A stretch of DNA of 64,000 bases from Chromobotia macracanthus. Lineage: Eukaryota; Chordata; Actinopteri; Cypriniformes; Botiidae. Below are positions 36,876 through 48,996 of this stretch, in pieces; position 1 is the stretch's first letter, and each line of letters starts with the position of its first letter. A program made the translations under genes and the position numbers. Below the pieces are notes generated by a model. It worked only from the letters and a program-made list of their open reading frames with translations. It did no database searches and was not told the origin of the DNA. Location: NCBI GenBank assembly GCA_036877525.1, contig JAZGTH010000059.1, positions 6,882,001-6,946,000 on the forward strand, in the 5' to 3' direction.

Positions 36876-37904
36876 CATTTATTGTTTTTAAAAATGTTTA
36901 AAACAGTATCATGTACAAAAATGTAATGCAGAAAAAAATACAGGCTGATTCTTTAAATCTGGACCGTGCTTGCATTTATATGAGCATGCAGCACACATGC
37001 ATGCACTCCCTCATCCTGCATGAATTGTTCATGTTGCCCTTAATGCCTGTGACCTGAGCCACCGCCCACAGAAGAAAATGTCCTTTAGCTGCTCTGCAGA
37101 TCGCAAATAAAAAACGAGTATCAAAACCGAAGGAGAGACAGCATCAGATCCAGCGACAGCACTGAGATACCGTGACAGTTTCATTCCTCTGTTTTATTAA
37201 CCGCACCAGCCTCCCTCCCCGAGACGGATATTAGCAGTAAAACCTACGTTATCTCCACTACGACACCTCCTCTTTTATTTACCATCTCTCAGTGCACACT
37301 GTGGAAGGGAATGAAGCAGAGCGCAGGGCTCGGCCTGCACTGAATCACGAGCCAGATCTCACTTTTGACACCTGTTTCCATCAGCTGGCCCGGAACCGCA
37401 TTTAAAGCATGCAGAGAAGCAAACCAGGAGTGAGTCATGGAGAGCTTCTTCAGATCTTCACACCATCAGGTACAGCTTTCTGAAAGAAAACCTATTTATA
37501 ACACACCCCATAGGACCCAATTGTAGCACGCTCTGAACCCCCCAGAACAGGTGTGTTGTTTAATAAAGGAGAGTATGTGAGAGAATCAGGAAGTCATGAA
37601 TCAAATCCATCTAGTATTCCAGCTGCATGAAAGACTGGGTAATGCAATGGCAACACGCCACGAGTGCTTGCAGTAATGTTTGCTTTCTGTAAATGCGATG
37701 CTCATTTTAATGAGGTGACTGGTCTCCCAGGCTTAGGGGTTAGGGTTAAGGGTTAGGATTCTAGTTGGCGAGTCAACACACCTTATGAAAATGACTTACA
37801 ATACACGGCAAGTCCAATGCTGCGTTGACAAAAAGTGTTAAATGAGAAAACACAGCGAAGCTTATGCGGATGAGAAACAAAAGCATGCATATCTACACTG
37901 ATAC

Positions 37905-38110
37905 ACTCTTACAAACAGAGGTTCTTCAAAGATTCTACACAGCGATGCCATAGAAGAACCATTTTTGGTTCCCAAAGAACCCTTCAGTCGAAGGTTCTGA
38001 AAAGAACCATTTTTCCCAAACTTTTCATAGTCTAAAGAATCTTTTTCCACTACAAAGAACCTTTTGTGAAACAGATATTAAAGGATCTTTATGAAACCAT
38101 ATGCCAAAAA
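37905..38110. mobile_element. Family C 'aagaacc' element, copy 1
   Basis: It contains 'gaggttcttcaaagattcta', 'agaagaaccatttttggttc' and, near the other end, 'aaagaaccttttgtgaaaca'. 'ggttcttcaaag' at one side pairs with a decayed 'aaaggatctttatg' at the other. It is the same element as at 55146-55343 and a common cyprinid repeat as I recall. Confidence 0.75.
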
Positions 38111-39057
38111 TGTTTTTTCTATGGCATTGTGAAGCTCCTTTTTGTAGATTTATGACTTGCATTTGCAACTTGCATTGCCATAAACAGACGAATAAAACCA
38201 TGTACCACTCTCTTATAGCTTCAGAGTGGTTTGCATGGATTTTGTCTTACATGTCAACACTCTACAGTAAATCAAGGAATTTCAACCGTCTGTCTGCAGG
38301 CCCCTGAGGGTCCATGAAGTTACTGCAGTGGGTCTGTCAACTGAAACAAATTCTAAACATATAAAAGTAGTCTGTGTATTTCAGAATTTGTAAACGTTGA
38401 GAGTCAACCTCTGTTATAATTTGGTTGTAGAATAAAACTATCATTAAACACATCTACAAGTAATCTAATGAATCAAGGAAGGTAATGGTAGTTATCATGA
38501 GAAAAACAGGTACACATATAATGCAAGAGTGTTTGTTAATGGTTAACACTGGGCTGCAGTTTGTGGACTATAGAATCTTCCTCTTGCTGACGGCATGTTC
38601 AGAACGAGTGCAGCACTGATCCCTCGTGGTGCTGCCTCAACATTCCCTAAGCGTTGTACAAACATTTAGGCAAGCTACACAAATAAGCCAGCTGCGACAG
38701 AACATTAATACAATGCCTGGCAGGGGAATATAAAGCACCATGAGAGAGTAGTGTTGATAAGACCTCATGTTTATGACATAATTACACCCCATAGTGTCCC
38801 TGGCTAATAATTATGAGTTGTGAAACCAACTATTCTCACCAATGGGTAATTAATAATGACAACAGACTCATTCCCTGTGGTAACCCCTGTCCCCCTTCAT
38901 CATTCTGAATTATGTGTCACGACCTGTGGGAAATTGTTTATGGGAAGCAAAAATCGAAAATATACATAAATCAAATTGGGAATGTTAAACTAGTGTCAAC
39001 ACCAGACGCACACACCATCCACAATCCTGTAGCTAACTATGTGATTGCCCATTGCAG

Positions 39058-39115
39058 ACATTTACATTTTTGTATTTGGCAGACGCTTTTATCCAAAGCA
39101 ACTTAAAACTACAGA
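39058..39115 (-). mobile_element. SINE 3' tail fragment, reverse orientation
   Basis: 'catttacatttttgtatttg' then 'gcagacgcttttatccaaag' is the reverse complement of the SINE tail seen at 14075-14116 and 33280-33329. No head is visible. Confidence 0.8.
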
Positions 39116-40922
39116 ATATTTATATTCAAACCTTTTGCACTGCTTACACAATGCAGCTACAGGAACACAACATGGGGTAAAGAATATCTCCATCTAGTAA
39201 GCAGTAATCTGACTGGCTGACTTCCACAGGTAAGAGTGTACAGAATTTGTACTGTAGTGTATATTCTTACATTTCCTGTGTTTCACTCTGTTTTCTATAC
39301 AATTATTTGCAGAAAGTGCTGCACTTATAATTATTTTGTTGTGGTATAATAACCTCGGATCCCCGAACCCTAACAAAACAAAAGTAACTGGTAAAAACAA
39401 ACCGTGATTGATCACTTTACATGTCTGTCAGGTGGCATCACATGATCTACAGTAAGTGGGCAGTTTCTGGCCAGTTTGAGCAGCAAAAAAACACCAGACC
39501 TTTTTGCACAGTTGAAGGTGTAGCTATATGCGAGTAACATTAAACTAACAGTGAGGGAAAGAGGGCAAGCAAACTGTAAATTAATAGGAAAGGAGTTAAA
39601 AAGAGATAGAGAGTGTTGTTTTTAAAAAGTCAGGAAAACAGATTTCTGTTCACCGATAGAGTGAAAGCAAAACTCCTCTGTGAAAGGCATGAGGATGTCT
39701 CAAATGCCAAACAAGGCCTCAATAATAGATAAGTTTAACTTTACCTTACGAAAAAATTGTACCCACTTGGCAAAAAATGCATGTATTTTTAATACAACCC
39801 AAATACAGGCCTCTTGTGATAGCCCACAACACATCATGTTTAATAAGCGCCACTTCCTGATGCATTTAACAGCAGAGACGCGGTCAATTATTCATGCCAA
39901 GCCTCTATATCGAGATCTCCCCACACGCTCCTGCACATCTCTGAATCGATGACATTCTCTGAAAGTCTTTCATTTTCCACGAACCGCTTTAGAACAGAAA
40001 CCATCACCTTATTACAACCCACACACTTAAAATGAATAGGCAATTGGCAACTCAAACTACAGCCCCTTTAAATGCCAGCATTTACTTCCTTAAATTCGAG
40101 CTGTTAACCTGTTTCGCCCTTCTGTGACTACACACTCTACCCAAAACGCATTGATCATCGCGGGGATGGGATGTGCGCTGCCAGTACTGAGGAATGGGAG
40201 AGAATAAATGAAAAGAGGTTTAATAATAACTGAATCGATTTTGAATTTAATGAAAATGTGCCTTATCAGCAGAGCCGTGCCAAGTCTGGGCCGCAACAAT
40301 AAGCCCCGACTTCCTCTTCACAGTAATGTATGGCATGGTAACAAATAGCTGCGCCAGGGTTAGCCATCCAAAGGCGCAAAATTGCTGAGTCAGACGCAGG
40401 AAAGTCGCAATCAACCTTACGTTACACTGAGTTGCATTTTATCATGAATGAAAACCAGACCACAGAGTGTGAAGTATGATTCAAACTACAGTAGATCTCT
40501 TTAGCGCTAAGAAGTGCAGGTTGGCTAAGCAACAAACAACAGTAACAGGAAAGGAGATAATTATGAGGCAACACTACCAGGAAAGTCACAGTGTCTAAAT
40601 TTCTTCTCAGCTGAACAGTTTCTCCTACAGGCCACAAAACGAGAGCGAGTGCAAACTGTTGGAAAAAAACGATGTGTAAAACTTCCGAAGGCACTTGTCA
40701 AACGGTTGCTAGTTATGACAATAGCGAGCTGAGTCTGCAGTCTGCTGTTTTTATGTTTTTGTGCAAGTGCAGCTTAATGCATTTCCAGTGTTATGATTTT
40801 TTGCAGGGAATGAAGAACATATGAAGGACCACAATGCAAATATTCCCCACAGGAACCTATAGTAAGAACTCACTGTAGGGTGATCGCTGGTTGTGAAGTT
40901 GAGTTCTAATTGTTCTCAGTTT

Positions 40923-41237
40923 AGGCTGCAATCCGTAACCTTTTTAATTAAAAAAAGACCAATCTCTTTACTGTACCCTCATTCGCAGTGGTAGGTTTAT
41001 TAAAATGATTTGAGCTGTCGTGTCCGATTTCATGGGAAATGTCCATCTGTAAACCAAAAAAAGATCTGGCTACTATGTCAAATGTCCGGGTACTGTAGAT
41101 GCAGCATTTGTAGCTTGTTCTTACAGCAGCTGTTTAGAAGTCATCTACATTAAGAGAACGTAACTATGCAAATACCCTGCGATATGTTTCAAACAGAGAT
41201 AGCAGTAGAGAGGCAAAAGTTACGGATTGCGGCTTTA
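40923..41237 (+). mobile_element. Family B inverted-repeat element, copy 2
   Basis: It starts 'aggctgcaatccgtaacctt' and ends 'aaagttacggattgcggctt', an inverted terminal pair of about 20 bp. The interior shares 'gagctgtcgtgtccgattt' and 'tttcaaacagagatagc' with other copies. The longest copy. Confidence 0.85.
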
Positions 41238-44204
41238 AAAATGACAATGTACTGTACCAGGTGTGCTAGGACTGGCAGCCTCTCCAAAAACTACACTACA
41301 ACCTAGCAGGTTGGTTGACTTTCAGTCAACATATTGAATTTAATCAGTGCAAGGTCAACAAACTGAGAGTGAGGAAAAGGCACTGGCAATCTAGGGACAA
41401 AAACTCATTAGCAAAGAAAAGCGTGCATGTCCCCGTGCCTCTACATGTAACTCTTTCATTCACAGCCGGTCACATTACAGACCGGAATGATGGCGGAGTT
41501 TTTCTCTTTATCTACAAAGAACTGTCTGTCTAAGCATTCCACCCAATCTGCAGCAGATCTGAAGACCCTGCAGGGGTTTATGCAAATGAAGGGGTGTTGA
41601 TTACAACGCAAACACATTCCAAATTAATCTCCTACTCTTTCTAGTGGATTAAAAGAATAGTTCCACCAAAGGAACGCGATACTGTGAAAAGATTACAGCG
41701 AGAAAGAAATAAATAAGCTAAATTAAAACAGCAACATTTAAACTGGAGTTCTAAGAACCTACAGACATTTCTGCTGCAAAGATCCAATCAAAATATCAAG
41801 CGTTTACTCTGCTGTTCTAATGTTGCTTTGAATCTTTATTTTGCTAATGTTTAAATGTCTTGCCCTCTCTTTCTCTCCATTAGGCCCTGGATTATCTCAC
41901 AGCTGAAGGGCCAGCAGGAGGTAACGGGGTGAATGTAACTCTTGCATTGATGCAGCCGCATTTTAATCTGCCCGGTTGCACTCTGGTAACCTCATCACAC
42001 TGCTCAGCCCTCCCACACTCTCAGAATTGCAGGTTTACTTGCCCTATTATTGAGCAGTAATGGAAGGCTTTGACCCTGTGCTGAAGGAGACTGTGTAACT
42101 TTGTAGTGACAGTTTCTGGGCGCTTGTTTGTTACGGCCCCTTCAGAGAAGACTTTGCTGGCACTGAACTCTCAATCCCAAGAAACAAACTTTACAATACT
42201 AATTAAAATACTGTATGATCTTACTTTATCCAAGGATGTTACAAAGTTATGCTCTATAGACAACATTTGTGTTGTGATTACGTTGTGGCATTACCACAAC
42301 AAAAAATTATTTTACTAGACCCTCATTTTTTCATATTATATATGGAGAAAATGTATATACTGTAAATGCCCCAGAAATGTAAGTACATTGGCCAGGCAAT
42401 AGACAAAGTGGAGATTAATGGAAAATAATAGTTTACTACATCGTGAAGTTATTCACCCAGAAAACTTTACAGCTCAAAATAATTAACGCATTTTTGTTTT
42501 GTAAATCAATACCTTTAACAAAAATATGGGCTTCACATATCTGCTAAACTTCTTGGGAATGCTGGCATAGTTTACTTCCATTTTAGGTGTTACTTAAAGT
42601 TTCCTAATACTGTTAAAAACTGTACCTAATTATGCCACCATTTTGTTTCCTGAAATACAATTTCGTTTTAAAAACAACCATCTCTTTAAATTCAAGGTCC
42701 AAATTCAATCTAAAATGTCACATCAATTATTCTAGATCAAATCAAATGCACATTAATGGAAAAGGTTTTTGCACTAATGACTTTCTAACTTTGGAGCTCT
42801 TTAGTGGTTCAGTCCAAACCACGTCTCACATGTCATGATTCTGTCAGGCCTCCCCGGAAGCTGCCACAGGCAGTAGATGTCATAACATCTGCCTATCTAT
42901 CTGAAAGGTCTGCGCGAGCCACTCGGTCCACGGCCGCATGCTTGACTGCATCAGCGGTGCCAGTGTCAGGCTTGGTTGGGTGAGAGGACACTAAGAGGTT
43001 TAGTTGTCTGTGTGCTTGACTGGGCCCTCTGTGAAGTTTCAGCATAAGGAAGGATCAACTTGTTATCTGTCCAGCAGTGTGGCAGGGCACTGAGAAGCCA
43101 TACAAGACTGAATCCCAAAAAATACAGTCGGGGCAGCTTATCCGCAGAAATTCTTTGGGAATTTCACAACAGTCATGACTTAGGGTGTGAAATTTTTTAT
43201 AATCTTTTTTTACAAACTCCTTACCAAACATGACTTTTTTTATTCAAGACATAAAAAGATTCCCCTAGTCTTTAACCTTCCTAGAGGTGCCATGCCATCT
43301 GAGGTTGCCGTAAATAATCTGAAAACTTCAGAAAGAAACATAAATCAAGCAAATAAATCAAGCCCTTCTGCCCACAATCATGCAAACACGCAGTTTTCAT
43401 GAGGCTATGACAATCAAACTTGGGCAAAAGCTGCCTAAGCTGAGAGGCCTGCGATTTCACTTGTGATAGATGTGGTGATAGTTGTGCAGGACAGATGGAC
43501 TTCCAATGAGCTTACTAATCAAAGTCACATAGAGAGATACACAGAGAGAGAGATGCAGAGAGAGAGACAGAAGGGAGAGTGAGAGAGCAGATTGGACAGC
43601 AGTGCCTAGAAGCAGATGGGCAATCTACATACACATCATCACAGGAGCCAGAGCTAAAGGAACTGCTCTCTCTGCTAATGGACAACTGAATAAGTGTGTG
43701 TTTACCTGAGTCTGTGTGTGCACCCCTGTGAAATAAATGGAGATGAAAGAGGTATAGAGAAATAGATATATACATTGAGAGAGGGGGGTATTAAGTAAAC
43801 AGGTATTTTCTCAAAACAGAGGATAAGGACCCCTGACATGGATCTATATATATAACCGTGCTTGTGTGTGGTATGCGTCACTATAATGGATGTTCGGGTC
43901 TATTGCCCTCAGCTGCCTGCATTTGTTATTCAGACAGCCACTGTACTTATAGAACAATGAGCAGAATAAACAGAGGCACGCTTTACCTTCTCATTCTATT
44001 AGAGATAATTCCAAAGCATGTCCACGCACACACAAATACACAGTGCTCAAGGGCCATTGCTTATCCTTCCTAGACACACACACACGTTCCCACACTGCAC
44101 CACGGAAAGACCTTGAGTGTGTCTGAGAGCAAGGTTCACTCATACACAGCTTCATCTAGGTGCCCAATAAACAGAATCCTTGAAATAAAAAAAAATCATA
44201 TGTC

Positions 44205-44300
44205 GGAGCCGTGGCCTAGTGGTTAACACGTGTTCAAGAAAGAGCTGTTTGGAAGACTTTTTGAATCCAGAAAAGCTGGGTTTTGAATCCAGCTTTAGTT
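44205..44300 (+). mobile_element. tRNA-derived SINE remnant
   Basis: The A-box-like 'gtggcctagtggttaa' (44211-44226) and B-box-like 'gggttttgaatccagc' (44278-44293) are in order. It differs from the 13966 family in its head and has no recognised tail. The spacing between the boxes is too long for a functional tRNA. Confidence 0.55.
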
Positions 44301-45420
44301 GTGTGTTGATCGTGCCTTCTCACCATTATTTGTCCTTTCAAAATAAACTGGCAAAACGCCCCAAACCAGGAATATAATAGTACTTTGAGATTATATAGTA
44401 CTTCACATTCATACATTATATTTACGTTACTTTTCAAGATTCTTGAAAGAATACCAATGCTACAGTATTACCATGTTCACAACACCACCACATTACATTA
44501 GAGTTCCAAGTTATAAAATTAATGTACCATGGTACTTTTGTGTAAAATGAAAGAAATAAATTGCAACCCAACTCACTGATATTTTATCTTTCAGTGGTTT
44601 GCTTTATTTTTTCTACCGCTTTGTCAATCAGGGCAGTCCTCCAAACCCTAACTCATTTATTCACATCCAAACAACACCAGCGACATAAACAAGCCAGCTA
44701 ACGCGCTAACACGCTACCGCTCCGCCTCATAGAGAAGGCGGTCCTGCTTTCATTTCATTTGCTTGTTCAATTGTTTTTCTCACACTGGATTGGGCTATTA
44801 TGGGCTTCCTTTTAACATCCCGGCTATTCAGTGTCAAGAACAGATTCAGATGCAAATATCAATATGGGATATTCTACCTCCGCCTCTTCTTCATTATCTC
44901 TCTTTGCATTCATATTGCTCCAAAAAGGGGGATTATTAATATACAGCTAATCTGAGTCTCACAGTGTGAAATAAGCCTGGTCGTGCCTTCGCCAAGTTTA
45001 CACGCCGATTGTGCTTCCCCACCCCCGTGTCAACTTAAATTTGCATAAAATCCCATTTCTCTGATGCAGCCTCGACGCGCCAAATCCATTCAGCGCAGCT
45101 CCTGCGATATCGCAGCCTGACGGAAGGAAGTGAATGGTGGGAGGGAAGTGGCAAATGCAACCAGCTCTTCTTACGCCCAATTTCACACCCAGTCTGTCCT
45201 ATAAACACAAACAATACTTTGAGCAAAAATGCTTTTTTTGGCTTAAAAACATGTTTGCATAAGGTAATGCAGATTTGGGTAAGGTATGCGAGAGATACAG
45301 ACAGGGCTTGTTTAAGATCTAAGAAGATAGTATTGTTTTAAAGTGGAGTTATTTTTCATTTGGCGGAACCAAACTGAATTACAATTGAATTTCAATGATT
45401 CTGCTAATCCCCCATCTGCT

Positions 45421-45665
45421 ACCCCAGCTAACAATTTTAGGTTGTAAGAATATTTCCGTAACATTTCAATTAAGTAACAAAAAAGTTATTTTAAAAGTTA
45501 TTTTTTAAAAAAATGTCCACGTTGTATTAACATTATTGCTTCATTATATTGCTTCGCTATTCAAACTTTTTTTTATTTTGTAACTTTAAAATATTCCACT
45601 AGCTATTTAAGGTATATACATAAATAATGTTTTGATATATATGATATACTGTATAACATAATCAC
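45421..45665 (-). mobile_element. Family A miniature transposon, copy 8
   Basis: Reverse orientation. It begins 'accccagctaacaatttta' and continues 'ggttgtaagaatatttcc'. The distal end is truncated, and a family B element starts immediately after. Confidence 0.8.
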
Positions 45666-45670
45666 TGATT

Positions 45671-45889
45671 TAAAGCTGCAATCTGTAACTTTTTTGGGTT
45701 GAAAATGTACAAAAATCAATTATTAAGCAAGTACATGACAGATCAGTGCTCAAAACATTCTCCGGTCTGATTTCCCTGAAAATGTCAGTTTGCCTTCAAC
45801 ATACAATTAAAAGAACATAAAGTAACCTGCAATTACAAATTTCGAACAAAGATGGTGGTAGAGAGGCAAAAGTTACAGATTTTAGCTTT
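45671..45889 (+). mobile_element. Family B inverted-repeat element, copy 3
   Basis: It begins 'taaagctgcaatctgtaact' and ends 'aaaagttacagattttagct', with the inner motif 'agagaggcaaaagttac'. It abuts family A copy 8, whose end it may have replaced. Confidence 0.85.
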
Positions 45890-46825
45890 CAACGCCCTGG
45901 TATGTGTGTGCGTGAGTGTGTAACCTATGACTCTGGAATTCAGATTCTTCCTCTGTCAGGTTTGGATGCTTCGATCATGGCTCTGGCGTATCTCTGATCA
46001 CCAATCAGAAATCTCTGCTGCCAGTTTCGCTAAGCAGAAGCATGAGCAGAATACTTGATCATCTACCTCCCCACATTTGCTATTCCACTCCATGCGAGCG
46101 TGCCTAGTATCTCCTGGCGCCTTTCTCTCTGTGTCTCTCTCTATCTTGCCATCTCGCTCTCATTCTCTGCTTCATAAATAACAGAGCGGGTAAACTGATC
46201 CTATGTAAATCTGTCATTACACCAAACGGATATCATCTATTTCTTTTGTGCTGCTCCTCTCTTTGTATGACTCGTATTTGTAGACGTCAAACACCTGGTT
46301 GGTTTTCATTAGTGTACTTGTAAGTAGCTACTTTACATTAATTGCTCGTTCAGACTTTTTACAGCATGTTAGCAGACTTATAACGTGACATCCTGAGAGT
46401 GCTGATATTCAGTATAACAGCACAGGGACCGTTTCATGCTGTTTGTTTGTGCTCACATGAGCGGTGTGGAAACAGAACGGGCAATGGACTTGTGCGGTTT
46501 TGCCTTGAGCGAGGAGTGTAGCATCAGCATTTTCTCTCGCTCCAGGATCGCTCTGAGCTAAGTTACTTTCACCAGGGAATGTGCCAGAGAAATTGAAGTG
46601 AGGAATAGAAAATCTGGAACGGAGCTGGAGAGGAGTGGTAACATAAAGCTTTAAGTGAAGAAGAGAATTTTGGTTTTAAACTAAACCGTAATTTACTTAA
46701 CAATAATTTGTTTATAGTTAGTATGTTGTATAATTAGCACATCACAAATCAGGCTGATCACAGATCAGTACCTCTTCTCGAAGATCCTAGATGCAAACTT
46801 TACCTTGGAGTTGCCAGTACAGGAA

Positions 46826-47141
46826 TACCCCAGATAATGGTTTTAGGTGTTAAGAATGTTTCCCTAATGTTTCCTTTAAGTAACAAAAGCATTAAAAATG
46901 TTATGTTGAATGTTTTAAATGTTAAATAAGCATTATTGCTTTGTTATAAGAACATTATTCTAACTTGTTTAATTCTTTAACATTTTCCACTAACAACTTA
47001 AGAATAACTTATTTGACATATATGATTAATAATGTTAAGTTCCACTAACATTACTCCAATAATGTTTCTTAATAACCTTTTAATAAGTGAACTTTTAGAG
47101 AACATTAGCCAACATTCTGAGAATGTTCCCTATTAGCTGGA
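46826..47141 (-). mobile_element. Family A miniature transposon, copy 9
   Basis: Reverse orientation, from 'taccccagataatggtttta' to 'gaatgttccctattagctgg'. Full length with decayed termini. Confidence 0.85.
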
Positions 47142-47891
47142 GTGACAGTACGGAATAAATATGGCCTCCATGACAAAGTGCTGGAAATAAACACTGTGAT
47201 AAACTGAGAACACACTCACCTGAAAATGAAAAAAGTGATCAATGCTTCTATATTTCGTCATGTGCGGCTAGTTCCGACTTTTTATAACTGCCCTATTTCT
47301 GAGCTGATAGAGATTTGTAGAGTACGCATGCAGATTAATCACATTGAAGGAAAGCTCTCATTTGTTCCTCTGACAGTGGCCTCATTGCATTTCTCTCTCT
47401 CTGGAGCTCTTCTGTAAGCCGATTCGTCTGATAAATCACTGTAAATGAACAGAGATGTGCCGTTACAGCTGTTTCGCTCCCCCTCTAAACAACAATTATT
47501 GCTTAAACCCCTGAACAAAACCTCAATCCAGAGGTAACAGCTTAATAAAGTTTGTTTCATTCTTTAGCAAATTATGGTCTGTTCCTCCAGCAAGTCCTCT
47601 TGATATATTGAATACAATTTCAGGTAATTCATCAGCGAGAGAGATGCGTGTCAGCATTCTTCAGCTTTTGTTTGTCTCTGTAATGGTGCTATTGTTTTGT
47701 TAACAGGGTTTAGTGCCCAAAGGAAGCCTTTATTTTTAAACTGTGAGCCTGAACCCGCTCTCACAGTTAAAGACAGACATACTGACAGACAGGCAGATAG
47801 AAAGATATAGACAATGTACACTGGCAGATACATTTTAGTTAATTAGTTAACATTTTAGTTTCAGTTAATAAATTTTCATTTCCTGCATTTC

Positions 47892-47892
47892 G

Positions 47893-47970
<78 letters not shown>

Positions 47971-47982
47971 CAGATAGATAGA
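47892..47982. repeat. GATA tetranucleotide microsatellite
   Basis: About 22 GATA units with one GACA interruption near the right end. It abuts a truncated family A element. Confidence 0.97.
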
Positions 47983-47984
47983 CT

Positions 47985-48169
47985 GAACTTTTTCTAAACT
48001 TTTAATCTAAGAATAACTTTATATTCTATCATTTTTAGAATATTGGCCAATTGCATGTAACACTGAAAAACGTATTGCTAAGGTTACTGCAAGAACTTTT
48101 TAATAATGTTGTGAGAACTTTTAAAGAACATTAGCCAACATTCTGGAGAACATTCTTTGTTGGCTATGT
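47985..48169 (-). mobile_element. Family A miniature transposon, copy 10, half element
   Basis: Reverse orientation. It retains 'aagaataact', 'aacattagccaacattctgg' and a changed terminus 'ttgttggctatg'. The other half is absent where the GATA array lies. Confidence 0.75.
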
Positions 48170-48952
48170 GGATAGACAAAGAGAGAGACCAAGCTGTTGC
48201 TGAAGAGAGATGGAACTTTCTTATATAATAATAAAAAAACTAGCTGTCATACACTCTGATAATGGCCTCTCAAGAGAAAAGCAGTAACATGTAAGATAAA
48301 TGAGAAGACAAACGAGTGTGGTTTTACCCACCCTGTTAACCTCCAGCTCAGTGGCAGAGAGCAGATAAGAGCCCGGGGCTCAGCACACTCTCCTCAGCTT
48401 CATCCAGCCTCTGCTTACACAAAACACTGCTTATCAAAAAGTTGAACCAAAGTTCACAAATAATACATGACTGTTGTCACAGTTTGTGCATTATATGCCA
48501 CAGAAAGCAATCATCATTATGTACTTTAAAATGATTTAAAGTTAAATTGATAAAAGATTTATGTTATTGCATAGTTTGATGAGTCTACTATTATTATATA
48601 ATGTAGAAAACAGAACGAGTAAATGGTCCTAAACTTTTGACATTTACTGTATATTTGCTGCAGTATAGTCAATTACTTATTGCTGCTTGCTTCCAAAAAA
48701 ATTCCTTTGTGAGCAAAACATTCAATTCACTCAATTCTTTGCTTCACTTTTTATTTTCTGGTAGCAAAAGAAATAAGGCATGTGAGCAAATTAAAAAAAA
48801 AGAGAAGTAAACAACACGCCGGCACATTCTCTTCATTAGCTGTTACCTAGCTACACTGGAAAATGCTGCTAGTACTCACTGTTATATTGATGACGCAAAC
48901 GTACCAGAGCCAAATAATAATGTGAGAAAAGACCTGCGGGGGCAGGACGAGG

Positions 48953-48996
48953 GGGCTGGAATCGAACTCTGGTTCTAACCCAGCAATCGAGCCAAG
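48953..48996 (-). mobile_element. Possible tRNA-derived fragment
   Basis: On the minus strand 'gagttcgattccag' resembles a B box, preceded by 'ggctcgattgctgggttag'. It is too short for a tRNA and has no tail. It could be a SINE head fragment or chance. Confidence 0.3.

Larger units (their letters stand above)
31400..37000 (-). other. ncam2: Large 5' intron of ncam2, middle-left part
   Basis: It holds the duplicated segment (31414-31810 and 33912-34315), a SINE (33204-33329), a TATC run near 35528-35545, a GT microsatellite (36850-36875), and unique stretches at 32380-32560 and 36590-36745 that may be regulatory. No coding exon is recognised. Confidence 0.7.
37000..45000 (-). other. ncam2: Large 5' intron of ncam2, central part
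   Basis: It holds a telomere-like motif (37733-37760), a family C element (37905-38110), an inverted SINE tail (39058-39115), a family B element (40923-41237), a GA-rich low-complexity stretch at about 43530-43580, and a tRNA-like SINE remnant (44205-44300). Unique TAAT-rich stretches lie at 38762-38890 and 44740-44990. No coding exon is recognised. Confidence 0.7.

Noticed and set aside
43706..43775. Minus-strand MYISISLYLFHLHLF frame ending near a GTAAAC donor, as exon 1
   Set aside because: It lies beside GA/CT low-complexity DNA, contains His residues in the core, and has charged residues after it. Not a convincing signal peptide.
47213..47245. Strong-looking donor (CAG then GTGAGT) on the minus strand
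   Set aside because: The upstream frame does not encode a signal peptide or any Ig sequence, so it is treated as a chance splice-like motif.
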